A DNA stretch of 64,000 nt from Zizania palustris (lineage: Eukaryota; Streptophyta; Magnoliopsida; Poales; Poaceae). The notes under the pieces are model-generated. The model did no database searches. It had not been told where the DNA came from and saw nothing but the letters and a program-made list of their open reading frames with translations. Positions within the stretch are counted from its first letter, which is position 1, and every line of letters starts with the position of its first letter. This document shows, piece after piece, positions 32,926 through 43,465 of the stretch. The position numbers were made by a program, and so were the translations under genes. The stretch is taken from positions 23,863,903 to 23,927,902 of the forward strand of contig JAAALK010000081.1 of assembly GCA_019279435.1 (NCBI GenBank), written 5' to 3'.

Positions 32926-33421
32926 GGTCGCACTGTTGTTTTTGTCTGTATTATGAGTGATTGATAAGGTTGAGCGATCTGGTTAAATGAGTGATGGCTT
33001 GATTGCATTGATAGGTTCGATGTGCGGATATGGATTGTGCCGAGGGGATCGATGTGCATTGCATCTCTTGTTTTGGCTTGTCTCATGTGTGCAGATGCTA
33101 ACCAACTGTCAACGGAGGGTGATCAAGGGTCTAGCGGGGAGCTCGATGCCAGAGGATCAAGGATGCTGGGTGAAGTTGGAGATGATCTCAGGAGTGCACG
33201 AGGAGATAGAGCAAGACTTGGATGGACGGATGGTCGAGACAGTGTGACGGTCAAGTCAGTGAAAGGGAGGTCAATGCAAGTGATCAGGTGGCTCGAGGGG
33301 ATTGAGAGCAGGAGAGACTTGCTGGCGGTCGAGTTCGCAGATTGGCGTCACATGTCGGCGATCGAGGAGACTTTGTTGGTTTTTGTTGAAAACCATCGCA
33401 TGAGAAATTGTTTTTAATTCT
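32926..33421 (+). repeat. Displaced copy of C's LTR start inside D
   Basis: 496 bp matching 16969-17471, in the same orientation and at the same position relative to the D LTR. It stands where D's primer-binding site, leader and gag N-terminus should be. Both copies end in 'tttttaattct' just before a D LTR. It has no role in D and appears to be a repair product. Confidence 0.85.
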
Positions 33422-35121
33422 TGTTGGATCGAAAACAGCGACCAGAGGGGGGGTGAATGGGAGCTTTTAAAATTTTAGACTAAAATAGCCTTCTGTTTTA
33501 ATTCTGTCTTCTGCGGAACAGGCTTCGAACACACCCTTCGAAGTTCTGGTTCGGAGGTATTTTACAGCTCCGAACACAGGCTTCGCAAGGAGCAAAAGTT
33601 CGAAGCCAAGAAGACTTCGCTCTACCCACAACCCCAAAAATTCAGCTCTGCTAAGTCAGTGCAGGCTCCGCACACAGGGAACACAAAATGAACTCACAGG
33701 ATAAACACAAGAGTAAGTGGCGGCTAGCACATGAGCTCAAAAATGAATGCTCAAAAGTGTTGATGTGACCTAGCAAACCTCCACTATTTATAGGCACTAT
33801 TCAGCCCTGTGAATAAACTACTTTACCCCTAGGGTTACACTGTTTTTGTCTCATCAGAACAGGGGGGTACAACTGGCAGTCTACTTTATTTGGAGGCTTC
33901 TTTTGTCAGCTTCGCAGAGGGGAAATCACCAGCTTTTGCAGAGCAGACGCTGTCAGCCTTTGCAGTTTTGGACCCTTCTAAAGCCCCCCTTCGCACTTGA
34001 GGTGTGCGGTAGCTTTGGTGAGAAGCCTTGAGCCTGATGGCCTTTGCTTCACCGAAGTCAGCCTTCGATACAGTGACGGTTTTGAGCCGAAGCTGTCAAA
34101 GCCCTTGGGCCTTCGCACCAACACCTTCAGAGTGGACCACCATGGCTTCGCAGCTTCTCCCAGCTCGAACTTCGTCAGTCCGTGTACCGAAGCCATGCAT
34201 GGCCGAAGTACCTCAAGTCAGTCTCACTCCGGAGCCAGCCTCACTCCGGAGCCTGCCTCACTCCGAAGGCAGTTTCACTCCGAAGCCTGCCTCACTCCGA
34301 AGTCAGCTTCACTCCGAAGTCAGCTTCACTCCGAAACCCCACCTTCGGAGTACCACCCTTCGAAGTCCCTCCTTCGTCCAAGGCCTCCGCATGAAGCATT
34401 CCATCCGCACTTCGTCATAGTGTCTCTCCGCGAGCACACTCCTCGACGATCCTCACCCGGACCATGCCTTCGATGCACCTCGACTTCTGAGACCTTTGTC
34501 GGGTATACCTTCGAGTGCCTCCCTCCGGAGCACACTTCGAACACCTTGCCTCATTGCTAAGGACTTTGTCCACCATACTTCGAAGTCACTCCATTCGGAG
34601 TACCCTTCGAAGTGCCTCGCCTCCGAGGACTTCGTCTCGGAGTACCTTCACACGGAGCCACACTCCGCACTTACTGCCTTCTCCTGGCGCACCTCGACCC
34701 GAGGTCCGACCTCAACCCCTTCGTAGCCTTCATGACGGAGCTCCCTGCTCCCCTGGCATCAAGCCTCCCGCTTAACCCAGGTTCACTTGCTACGAACCAT
34801 CCGTCGCCTCTGAAGTCACCTGCGCATCACAGACAAACAGACAAGTGTATACAGTACCTCGGAGACCTCTCTGGGTAAACAACCTTTGGCACACACTCCG
34901 GTGTACCGCCCAAAGTACCGAGACCTTCGGTACGACCCAATCATCGTGTACTGTCGGACCCCTCCGACAGACACACTCCGCTGCAACAGCTGCAGCAAAC
35001 AGACCCACCGAACCCTTCGGTGAAACAACCTCTGAACCCCTTCGGAGGGACCCCTTCGAATCAGAGGGTAAAATCTGTCAATCACTCATCACAGACTCCG
35101 AAACCAACCCTTGGTTTGTTA
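33422..35121 (-). repeat. 5' LTR of D (1.70 kb, internal deletion)
   Basis: It matches the left LTR but lacks 501 bp equivalent to 17731-18231; the join falls on the repeated word ACAGGG. The TATAAATA promoter is kept (33786-33793). The tandem array 'cactccgaag' is longer here (34215-34345, about seven units). The outer end is altered from CTCA to GTTA next to the target duplication. Confidence 0.85.
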
Positions 35122-35126
35122 ATTCT

Positions 35127-35807
35127 AGTAATTAGGAGTTTATTTTTTCTATTTTGTCGTCTAGATTAAGTGTAATCTTTTAGTATTTTTCGGAATTCTT
35201 AATTCTAAAAAAATATTAAAAAATATGGTCAATGATGTAATAAATTAGGAGTTTGCATTAATGGGTTTTTTAGAATTTGTAATTATGAAAATTCATTATG
35301 GCAATTAGGTAAATACCTAGAACTTTTACCCTAATGACATTTTGGAGATTTTTTAAGGGAAATTTTGAAACGTGCCATTACAATTTTCTGTAATTTGAAA
35401 AATACCACTATCAGTGACTGTGGTAGGTCCCATATGTCAGTGACACACCAACGACATATTTCAAAACTGTAAAAAATATAATGGCATAGAAAAATTTGGC
35501 CCATTTTTTAATGGGTTTGCCTATATAAAGGACACAAAGGCCTAGGGTTTAGGCGACTCTTTCAGCTGAACATTTTGGGGGCTATGAAGTATTATCCAAA
35601 ATTTATTTCTCTTAATCTTATTGCTGTGTTGTTTCTGCGTGATCTTTTCTTGTTGCTGGCTTCCACTAGAATTGCTACATGGCTGTGGTGTTTTTCTTCA
35701 GCATCAGAAACTGTATTGCTGTAAAGGCTACAACACTGACGTGCCAAAGCAAATTTAGCAACACCGCCCAAATAGGAATCAGGTGCGCTGTTCTTGAGCA
35801 TGTTAAG
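35127..35807 (+). repeat. 3' LTR of Sirevirus C, second segment
   Basis: Continues the LTR interrupted at 17471. CCTATATAAAGGACAC near 35520 is the probable promoter and is followed by a leader-like region. It breaks at 35807 where another LTR starts. Confidence 0.65.
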
Positions 35808-38800
35808 TGTGAAACCAAGGGTGGTTTCTGTCTATATGATGAGTGATTGACAAGAATGAGCGGTTGAGCGATTGGTTGAGTGTTGAGTTGTGTTCATCGA
35901 AGGGTTCAATGTACGAATGAGGTTTGTATGCCGAGGGTTTCGGTGGTGCGTCGCGTTCTTGTTTTGGCTTGTTTTGAATATGCAGGATGGATATGTTGAC
36001 CAACTGTCAGCGGCGAGTGATCGAGGGTCAAGCGGGGAGCTTGATGCCAGAGGATCAGGGAGGCCGGGTGAAGTTGGAGAAGATCTCAGGAGTGCACGAA
36101 AAGATCGAGCAAGACTTGGACGGATGGATGGTTGCGATAGCATGACGACCGAGTCTGCGAAAAGGAGGCCAAGACAAGTAATCAGGCGGCTTGAGGGTAT
36201 CGAGAGCGGAAAAGGCTTGCTGGTGCTCGGAGTCGCAAAGCAGTGTCATGAGTCGAAGATTTGAGGGGCTTTGTCGGTTTTTGCTGAAAACTGTCGAATC
36301 ACTAAATGTTTTAAATTCAATAAATAGGAGTTTAGTTTTATTTGAGTATTTCAGTTTAATAGTGTAAACTTTTAGTATATTTTTAGAATTGTCAAATTCT
36401 GAAAATATATTAAAAGGTTGAGTCAAGTTGTATTTCTTTTTGAGTCAAGTAGGAGAGTTATTTTCAGGATTGTTAATTCTGAAATTGTGTCTTGTTATTT
36501 TATGTAATTCTGAAAAAGTTGTAGGACTTATGTGTAAAGTTGGCTCTTAGGGTATGGCTATAAAATGGGCCTTATAACATAGTGGTGGTTGCCATCTTTT
36601 TCTCCTGTGTCACCGTATGGAAGATACAATCAGATCGTGCTGAAGATTGGGCAACAAAAATAAATCTCCCTGATGAGCTACAGGGAAAAGCAGCGCTGCC
36701 TCAAACCTGGAACAACCTGAGCATCGTTTTCAGATCTCTTAAGAGGTATTATTCAATCTTTTCCTGAGATCACCCATGCTTTCTTCTTCTCCATACTGCT
36801 ACAGATCCTAGCTGTTTGATCCATAGTTCTTTCTATGCAAATACTGTTGGTTCTTTTATTTCCTGGGTTATCTACATCCTTGTGTGCTTACTGCCTTCTA
36901 CTGAATATGCAACAAGATAGGATTATATTTTGATTTGGAAACCTTTTCTGGTTTGACTTTAATCCTTGATTTCAGTCAGCACTATTAGGATCTGAACTTA
37001 TTTTTTCTAAGTATAGCACTGTTTTTGGTTGTTCTCACCTTGAGATGTATGATATTCAGCACAGTACTGGTTAGACATCTTTGATCAATTCATTGCTAGC
37101 TTGAGTTCAGGTGTTGAGTTCTGAAAGAACATCAGATCTACCAGTTTTCTGCTAAGCACTCTCAGAACCTTGTTTTCTGTTCTGGTTTTGAGTTAACTGA
37201 ATTCCGTGTTGCTGCTAAGTTGCATGTATTTGTGAATTGCTGAGTTGGTCACTGTTCTTTGTCATGTGCAGTAAGCATTTATATTGTGAGTCTACAGGTT
37301 GATTCTGGCAAATTATTTCTGTAAAGTGTTGCATGTGTTTTCTGAAGCTTTTGGTAAACTTTTCAGTTTTTGACTAGGGATTGGTTCAATTCTGTTCTGA
37401 AAATATTTGTCTACAACATCTGTAGCACTTTATCTGAAACATCTGAAAGTTTTTTTGTATAAGATTAATTTGAGATAAATGTTCATGTTTAACTTCATCA
37501 ATTTCTAATTATACATTTTGTTATCTCTAAGTTTTTCAATACTTTCTGATACTTACTGTTTTTCATCAGTTTTGTGTGCAATTGTGGTGTGAATACTTTC
37601 AGATCTGATAGTGTAAGAGTCATATGAGTATGTGATCTCATTCTGTTATAATTGGAGAAAATCAAATGAATCAATACCACTATTGCTCCTGAATTTTGTA
37701 CTCATTTTCAATTACTTTGTCTGAAACAATATTTTCATTTTTAGATTTGTGTCTAGTTTTTACAACCTTAAGTCTGACCGTGTGCTACTAGTTCAATCAA
37801 TTCACATTAACTTTTCTGAGCTTGGTTGAGGATTTTAATTTCATAGGTATGATCTGATTGGTGTGATATATTTCAGTTTTATGTGATAGAGCTAAAAATA
37901 TCAAACCAAATTTTCTTTTTAGAACCCAGTTTAGAGCTCAACATTTGTGAATTGGTTCTAACTTCTTTTCTGAACTCCAGAATTGATTTTTAAACCATCT
38001 CTCATTTAGTAATACATTTGATTAAACCAGATCTTATTTAGTGAGTAAACTATTTGTTTTCTAGTTAATGTCATTTCCTTGTTTTACTATTTTCTGCACT
38101 GTACAGGTTCTGCCTGCAGAGAGTTGTGTTATTGTTGTTTATAAGTAAGCTTGCTTTAAAAGAACAAGTGAATTCAATCTTGTGATATTGATTGTTTTCA
38201 GTTTTTTCATCAGTAATTTGATTCAATCAAAATTGTTCTGAGATCTGATCTAAAACTTTACTTTGTCTGAACAGTTGTTTGGTTCAGAATTGAATTAAAT
38301 TGTTTTCAGATTCAGAGAGTAGGTTTTTGTGTGTTCTGTCATTTTTACAGTAGCTGTTCAAGAGCTGTACTTTTTCTAGTGCTGAACTAACATTCTATCT
38401 ATAGTTTCATTAATGTTTCACATCTAGTTTGTGTCAATATATCAAATCTTGATCTGATTTCTGAACTCACAGTTTTGTTTCAGTTCATAATTACCTCTGA
38501 AATCACTGTTTATTTTTAGAAGTTTATTTTCAGTTGCAGTTTATAGTTTGAGCTCATCATTGAATACATTGCAAGTTTGTTTAGATGATTGAGTGTGTTT
38601 ACTTCTGAGTTCTTAAGCTGATATAGATATCAAATAGCAAGTTGTTCATATAGTCTTTGATCTTGACCCATTAGATCTAAAATTGTTATTAATTTTGTGT
38701 CAAGTAAATTCTCAAAGGAGCAACTTGAAACTCTAGACTGTTTTGTGTTGTTTGAATCTGAAAGTTTGGAGGTGTGTTGGGTGATTTGAAAAGGCCATTA

Positions 38801-38862
38801 CATTAGTGAGAATTTGTTGAGGCGCATATTCACCCCTCTCTAGTCGCTATTTCGATCCCGCA
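35808..38862 (+). repeat. Sirevirus-type LTR inserted in C's LTR (about 3.05 kb)
   Basis: It starts TGTGAAACCAAGGG, clearly related to the start of C's LTR, with homology through about 36450. It has a TATA-like CTATAAAATGG at about 36557 and ends 'cacccctctctagtcgctatttcgatcccgca', a Sirevirus LTR terminus. It is U-rich with no coding sequence. The flanking pentamers (ttaag and tattc) do not match, so it is not a clean solo LTR; one flank may have been lost. Confidence 0.55.
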
Positions 38863-40337
38863 TATTCTGTTCTTGGGTACACCGCAAACTTTTGCAAGCA
38901 ATTTCAGTCACCAGCGTTTTGATCTGTTGTCTCTATCGGTGTTTTCTCCTCCAGTCTTGTTTTCTGCTCAAACCATCTGAATCAATAAATGACATAGAAA
39001 TTGGATGGGTCCTGCTGAAATATGTCTCTCGGTGAATCTAACTCTACACTCTAGTGTGTTTTACTCTGCCAGAGACTATGGTTGCACACGGATGCAACTA
39101 TTGAATTTTCTTCAGTATTCAGTTTGAAATTCCAGTGCTCAGTTCACGCCTGGTTTTCTCCATAGTTTTCTTCTGTTTTGCTACATATTTTGCCTTGCTG
39201 TTATTTGTCTCCAACATATTGTTGTCGGATCTGCTACAGAAGGTTCAAAGTTCCTTGAGTTGCTGCAATGCCGACAAGCTTCTCTGATTCATATTGCAAA
39301 CTTTCTGTTGTTATCACTGGTTTCAATGTTCTCTCTATTCTAGCATTTGGTCGACTATTTGCTTTCTGCTGAACAAAATTACCGTGTTAATTTTTTTGGA
39401 GCTCTGATTTCTGGTTGCTTTTTCTCTGCTTCTGATTGCTGCTGAAAAACATAGTGTTGCTGCTCCTATTCAACATCAATGCAACCAGATTAGACTCACT
39501 GAGCAGTGAACTTTATGTTCTGAATTTGATTGAGTTTCTGTGTGATTCCTTCCCTTATTGTGAAGCTAGTTTTTTTGTTCTAGGATTTTCTTAGTTCTTC
39601 ACTATTGTCAAGCACTTGTTCTTGACAAACTACAGGATTATACTCTGAAATGTACTACCAAACTAAAGAATTCAAGGAATCATTTTATCTTGCATTCTGA
39701 ATTTCTTTCTACTTGTTCTTGTTGCCTATTAGAGAGCCATCGTCACATCATCACAGTGCAGTTTTTGTAACCAAAGTGTTGCTGTTGTTCATCCATTGCA
39801 AGCTGAAAGTACTATCAAATATTAATGCTTCCTGTTCATGTCTTGCTTTTGTATTGATGATTTTTTGGATGGATTAGCTAATTGAATTTTTGTCGCTACG
39901 TATTCTTTTCATATCATTTCTGCACTAGATTACTTAAGTGATGTGGTTTGAGTTGTTGCTGAAACCAGGAGCTTATGAGTTTAGTTTTAATCTGAAATAG
40001 ATGTGTTCTTTTTGTGTCAACTATTCAGAATCCGACAATCCTATTTGCTGTTGAAGTCAGAACATTTAGTGCTTTCAGTTCATCATCTATGTAATGCTCA
40101 ACCTGAGTTCTTTTGATTCATTGCCATGATTATAATCAGTTCATTGGTTCCTGAAATTTACTCTGTTCATCATCAAATTTTCAACTAGTGGTTGTGTGTA
40201 AATTATTGGTTTTGTGATCATCCTACTTGCTTCTGCAATTTTTAGAGGTGCGTTGGGTGATCTGGTAAGGCCATCAATTCATGAGAATTTGTCAAGGCGC
40301 CTATTCACTCCCCTCTAGTCGCCATTCCGATCCCACA
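38863..40337 (+). repeat. Probable end segment of C's LTR
   Basis: T-rich, non-coding. It closes with the Sirevirus LTR terminal block 'ggtgcgttgggtgatc... cccctctagtcgccattccgatcccaca' (40247-40337). Joined to 16954-17471 and 35127-35807 it would give an LTR of about 2.7 kb, a usual size for this lineage. The assignment to C is inferred from position. Confidence 0.5.
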
Positions 40338-41662
40338 TTGTGCTAAATAGTTGTCTCACACCATGGTAGCAGACATGGAGACAATATCGCCCATGTTGCT
40401 ATGCAAGCTAGAAAAGATATTTCCGCTCGATTTTTTCAATCTAATGCAACATATGATCTTGCACATTTCATATGAGGCCTGGATGGGAGGTCCGGTCTAG
40501 AGCCATTGTTGTTATTCAATTGAGAGATTCCAAAAGATTCTTTGGAATAAATGTAAGAACAAGTGCAAAATTGAAGCATCTATAGCCGAGGCATATGTTC
40601 TGGAGGAGGTGTCAAACTTGACAACTAGATATTACGCGGATAATCTTTCTAGCGTGCATAATACACCTTCCCGTTACAATCTTCCGGAAGAAGAATCAAA
40701 TCTCAACATCTTCAGAGGCCAACTACAAAGTGTGAGTGGTGCTGCTAACAAGACCTTGCAACATGAAGAGTGATGTTTGATTATGTTGTATGTCCTGACA
40801 AACCTTTCCGAAGTGGAGCCGTACATTGAGTAAGTGCTTTATAAGCAACACCTTTAATTTCGTCTTTCTTATATCGACCTTAACATCGATCTCTACCTTT
40901 TCTTTAGGGATTTTCATCGATGATTTTGGCGTGGATTGAGAGAGCCTAACATTGAGAAATCAACTGTCCTTCTTAAGTATGGTGTGGGAAATGGCCATCC
41001 CGATTTCATTTCTTGGTTCAAAACTAAGAGAAGAACCGACATGACTATGAGTTCCGAGTTGAGGCAAGTTGCGAATGGTTGTGCCTACAAGGTCAAGACA
41101 TTCAAAGCTTACGACGTTAACGACTATCGTTTCCACACAACAAGCCATGAACAGAGCCGACCTAACCGAAGAACCACAAATTCCAGAGTTTTTACTTCGG
41201 GCACAGATGGGGTTGACTACTATGGACGACTCAAAGAAATATACGAATTGAGTTTCGACGGGAGCAAACCTCTTAATCCTGTTATATTAAAATGCCACTG
41301 GTTCAATCCCAAAGTAGTGAGACATACCCCCGATCTTGGGATAATCGAAATTTGTCAAGCTACCACCTTGTCGAGTGAAGATGTTTACATCGTGGCTCAA
41401 CAGGCAACAGAAGTTTACTATCTCCCCTACTCGTGCAAAACTGTCGCACGTATTAAAGGTTGAAATGTTGTGTATAAGGTGTCGCCACACAGTAAATTGT
41501 CTGTTCCCAATAATGAAGACTATAACATAGACCCGAACACATACGACGGAGAGTTCTTTCAAGAAGATGGGCTACCAGACATGTTTTTGATTGACTTGAT
41601 GGAGACGATGGAAGCAGATAATGAAAGTGGTGCCGATGTCAACAAAGGAGATTACACTTAGG
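40338..41662 (+). pseudogene. CACTA TNP2-type transposase C-terminal part
   Basis: 40370-40930 carries degraded DUF4218 motifs (LLCKLEKIFP, ISYEAWMGGPV, YSIERFQKILW) with stops. 40936-41463 is an open stretch with the DUF4216 region (VDYYGRLKEIYELSFDGSKP, followed by CHWFNP). The rest (41470-41662) is an acidic tail. These two domains follow the catalytic Transposase_21 domain in plant CACTA transposases; that domain itself is not present. Confidence 0.75.
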
Positions 41663-41879
41663 AAATTACAGTGATGACAACACATTCCACCTCCTGATCA
41701 GCTGGACGATTATATCATATCACGTGATAGTAATGACGATACATATGATCTAGCAAATTCAGACGATGACTATTTTTAGCAGTTGTATGGGAAGTATGTT
41801 TAATTGTATATTAAATTTGTTTACAATGCATTGCACGTTTTATCTAAAGTGATTTACTCTTTTTCGTAGCAGGTGATTG

Positions 41880-42202
41880 AAAAATGGTTGGGGTTTAAAG
41901 AAAAAAAATAGAGGTCATACTTAGAAAAGGCGGTAAAAGTAACTCCACCTATCAAGATGAGGTTAGGTCCTCATCTGGACCTCGAGGTGGGAGAACGAAG
42001 AAGTCAACAGCGAGAGGAAAGGCACCACAGGCTCGGATGGAGGCTAGGATTCAGGCCCAGATGCAACAGTTTTTTACGTAGATGGGTGGATCCTTTTCAG
42101 GTCAAATGGGCATGCCTCAGTCACCACAGGCACCCTTCTTACCTGTACTTCCTCACCCTCAACCATCTCCACACACTCTACAGAGCGGCAATGTGAGTTT
42201 CT
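41880..42202 (+). pseudogene. TNPA-like (plant transposase) remnant of the CACTA element
   Basis: Reading across stops gives a basic region followed by RMEARIQAQMQQFF and a Gly/Met/Pro-rich segment, as in the DNA-binding accessory protein of En/Spm elements. It is too decayed for a reliable frame. Confidence 0.4.
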
Positions 42203-42344
42203 AATATTGTTTTTGTTGTTATTATTATATACAATTGTGCTAACTATTTCTTTTTTGCAGTTTCAATCATCGGCATCAGAATTGAACACGCATCCATCTT
42301 TGTACACTGGACAGAGCGGTAATGCGAACTTGTGATACTAATGT

Positions 42345-42620
42345 GAGTTGAAGTTGTGAATTAACTTGTGAACTTGTGAATTGTTAAATTGTGTTCAAAT
42401 GTGAACTTGTGAGAACCTATGTACTTCGCCGAGTGCGATGAAATGTGAACTTGTGCTTTGAAGTGTGAGTTACAAATGAGATTTGTGATGAAATGTGATT
42501 TGTCGAGAAATTTGTGATGAAATGTGAATTTTGTGAATTTGTGATGAATTTTGTGATGAAATGTGAATTTGTGATGAATTTTGTGATTAAATGTGAATTT
42601 TGTGATGAAATGTGCATTAA
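42345..42620 (+). repeat. Minisatellite of 'gtgaattttgtgatgaaat' type
   Basis: Imperfect tandem units of about 18-20 bp built from GTGAA-TTTGTG-ATGAAAT words, near the 3' end of the CACTA fragment. There is no spacer structure. Confidence 0.75.
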
Positions 42621-43070
42621 ATAAATAAAAAAAATTGCCGTGTGTAGCAGTCGACAAAGACCACTAGAACGCACAGAATCATGCCACGCGACGTGTTTTT
42701 GTGCGTTTTGGGGTCTTTGTCAAGTGTTATTTTATGTGGCACTCGGCAAAGCCACAGTGCCACGTGTGTGCCGGCCCTTGTCTAGCTTTGCGGAGTGCCA
42801 CGTATGGCACTTGGTAATGCCACTTCGCCGAGTACTACGTGGGGCACTCGGCAAAAGACCGTTAGCAACCCCACCCGTTAGATGGTTAAGTTTGCCGAGT
42901 GTCGGATTAGACACTCGGTGAAACCGAGTTGACACTCGACGAAAGCTTCGCCGAGTGCCCGATAGAATAATAGCATTCGGCAAAGTTTTCACCGAGTGTA
43001 TTCTAGTCTTTGCCAAGATGGCAGAAGCGAGAAGAAAGATGCGGAAGGAAAATTGCTCAAAGTCGGATAA

Positions 43071-43439
43071 TGTTAAGTACTCTAGTGTCTTGAGTCCGTG
43101 TTTATTTTTTTTAGCTTTCTTCCCGCACAAATAATGGAGTGGAAGGGTTTCAGGGAGTGTTAGGCCCTAACTGACCACTGCGTCATTCTTTTTAGCGCAT
43201 GCATGGGCATGGAGTCCGAGTCTTCAGCTCAGGGGATGAGCACGTAGAACGCCATGCAGAGGAGTGTGCGGTGACCATGCATGCAGGATAGTTTGTTAGC
43301 CACGTATTTGCATTTTGCTTAAAGTCAGTGAATCAAGATAATGCACTTTGCTTTTTGCGCAACCAAAAAGACCAAATCTACTGTTGTCTTAGTCATTCGG
43401 AGAATTGTGTTTCTTTGCGTATTGCTTTGTGATCGAATA
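43071..43439 (+). repeat. 5' LTR of A
   Basis: 369 bp, starting TGTTAAG. It ends GAATA where the 3' LTR has GAACA, so the terminal CA has been lost by mutation. Confidence 0.88.
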
Positions 43440-43441
43440 AC

Positions 43442-43453
43442 TGGTATCAGAGC
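43442..43453 (+). promoter_or_regulatory. Primer-binding site of A
   Basis: TGGTATCAGAGC, complementary to the 3' end of initiator-Met tRNA, two bases after the LTR. Confidence 0.85.
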
Positions 43454-43465
43454 TCCGGGGGAGAG

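Larger units (their letters stand above)
17472..35121 (-). mobile_element. Sirevirus D (Ty1/copia), minus strand, carrying nested element F
   Basis: Flanked by exact 5-bp duplications attct (17467-17471 and 35122-35126) in C's LTR. The left LTR (17472-19657) is its 3' LTR because a polypurine tract (minus-strand AAGGGGGAGAT, 19658-19668) abuts it. The right LTR is 33422-35121. Gag and pol run from about 32922 down to 28180 on the minus strand. The primer-binding site and the first part of gag are missing, replaced by about 500 bp of C's LTR. F is inserted in the 3' non-coding region (target duplication acaag). Confidence 0.88.
40338..43070 (+). mobile_element. CACTA transposon fragment, 3' half (family 2)
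   Basis: Decayed TNP2-type transposase (40338-41662), a TNPA-like remnant (41880-42202), a minisatellite (42345-42620), and a subterminal zone of 'tttgccgagtg / cactcggcaaa' repeats (42720-43010). The 5' half is missing and no TAGTG terminus is found before copia element A begins at 43071. The subterminal repeats differ from those at 14.4-15.2 kb, so it belongs to another family. Confidence 0.75.

Noticed and set aside
42345..42620. Direct repeats considered as CRISPR-like
   Set aside because: The units are contiguous and imperfect with no unique spacers, in a plant transposon; this is a minisatellite.
14423..43070. The two CACTA fragments as halves of a single element split by Sireviruses
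   Set aside because: Their subterminal repeats (tagtgacgggt and tttgccgagtg) belong to different families.
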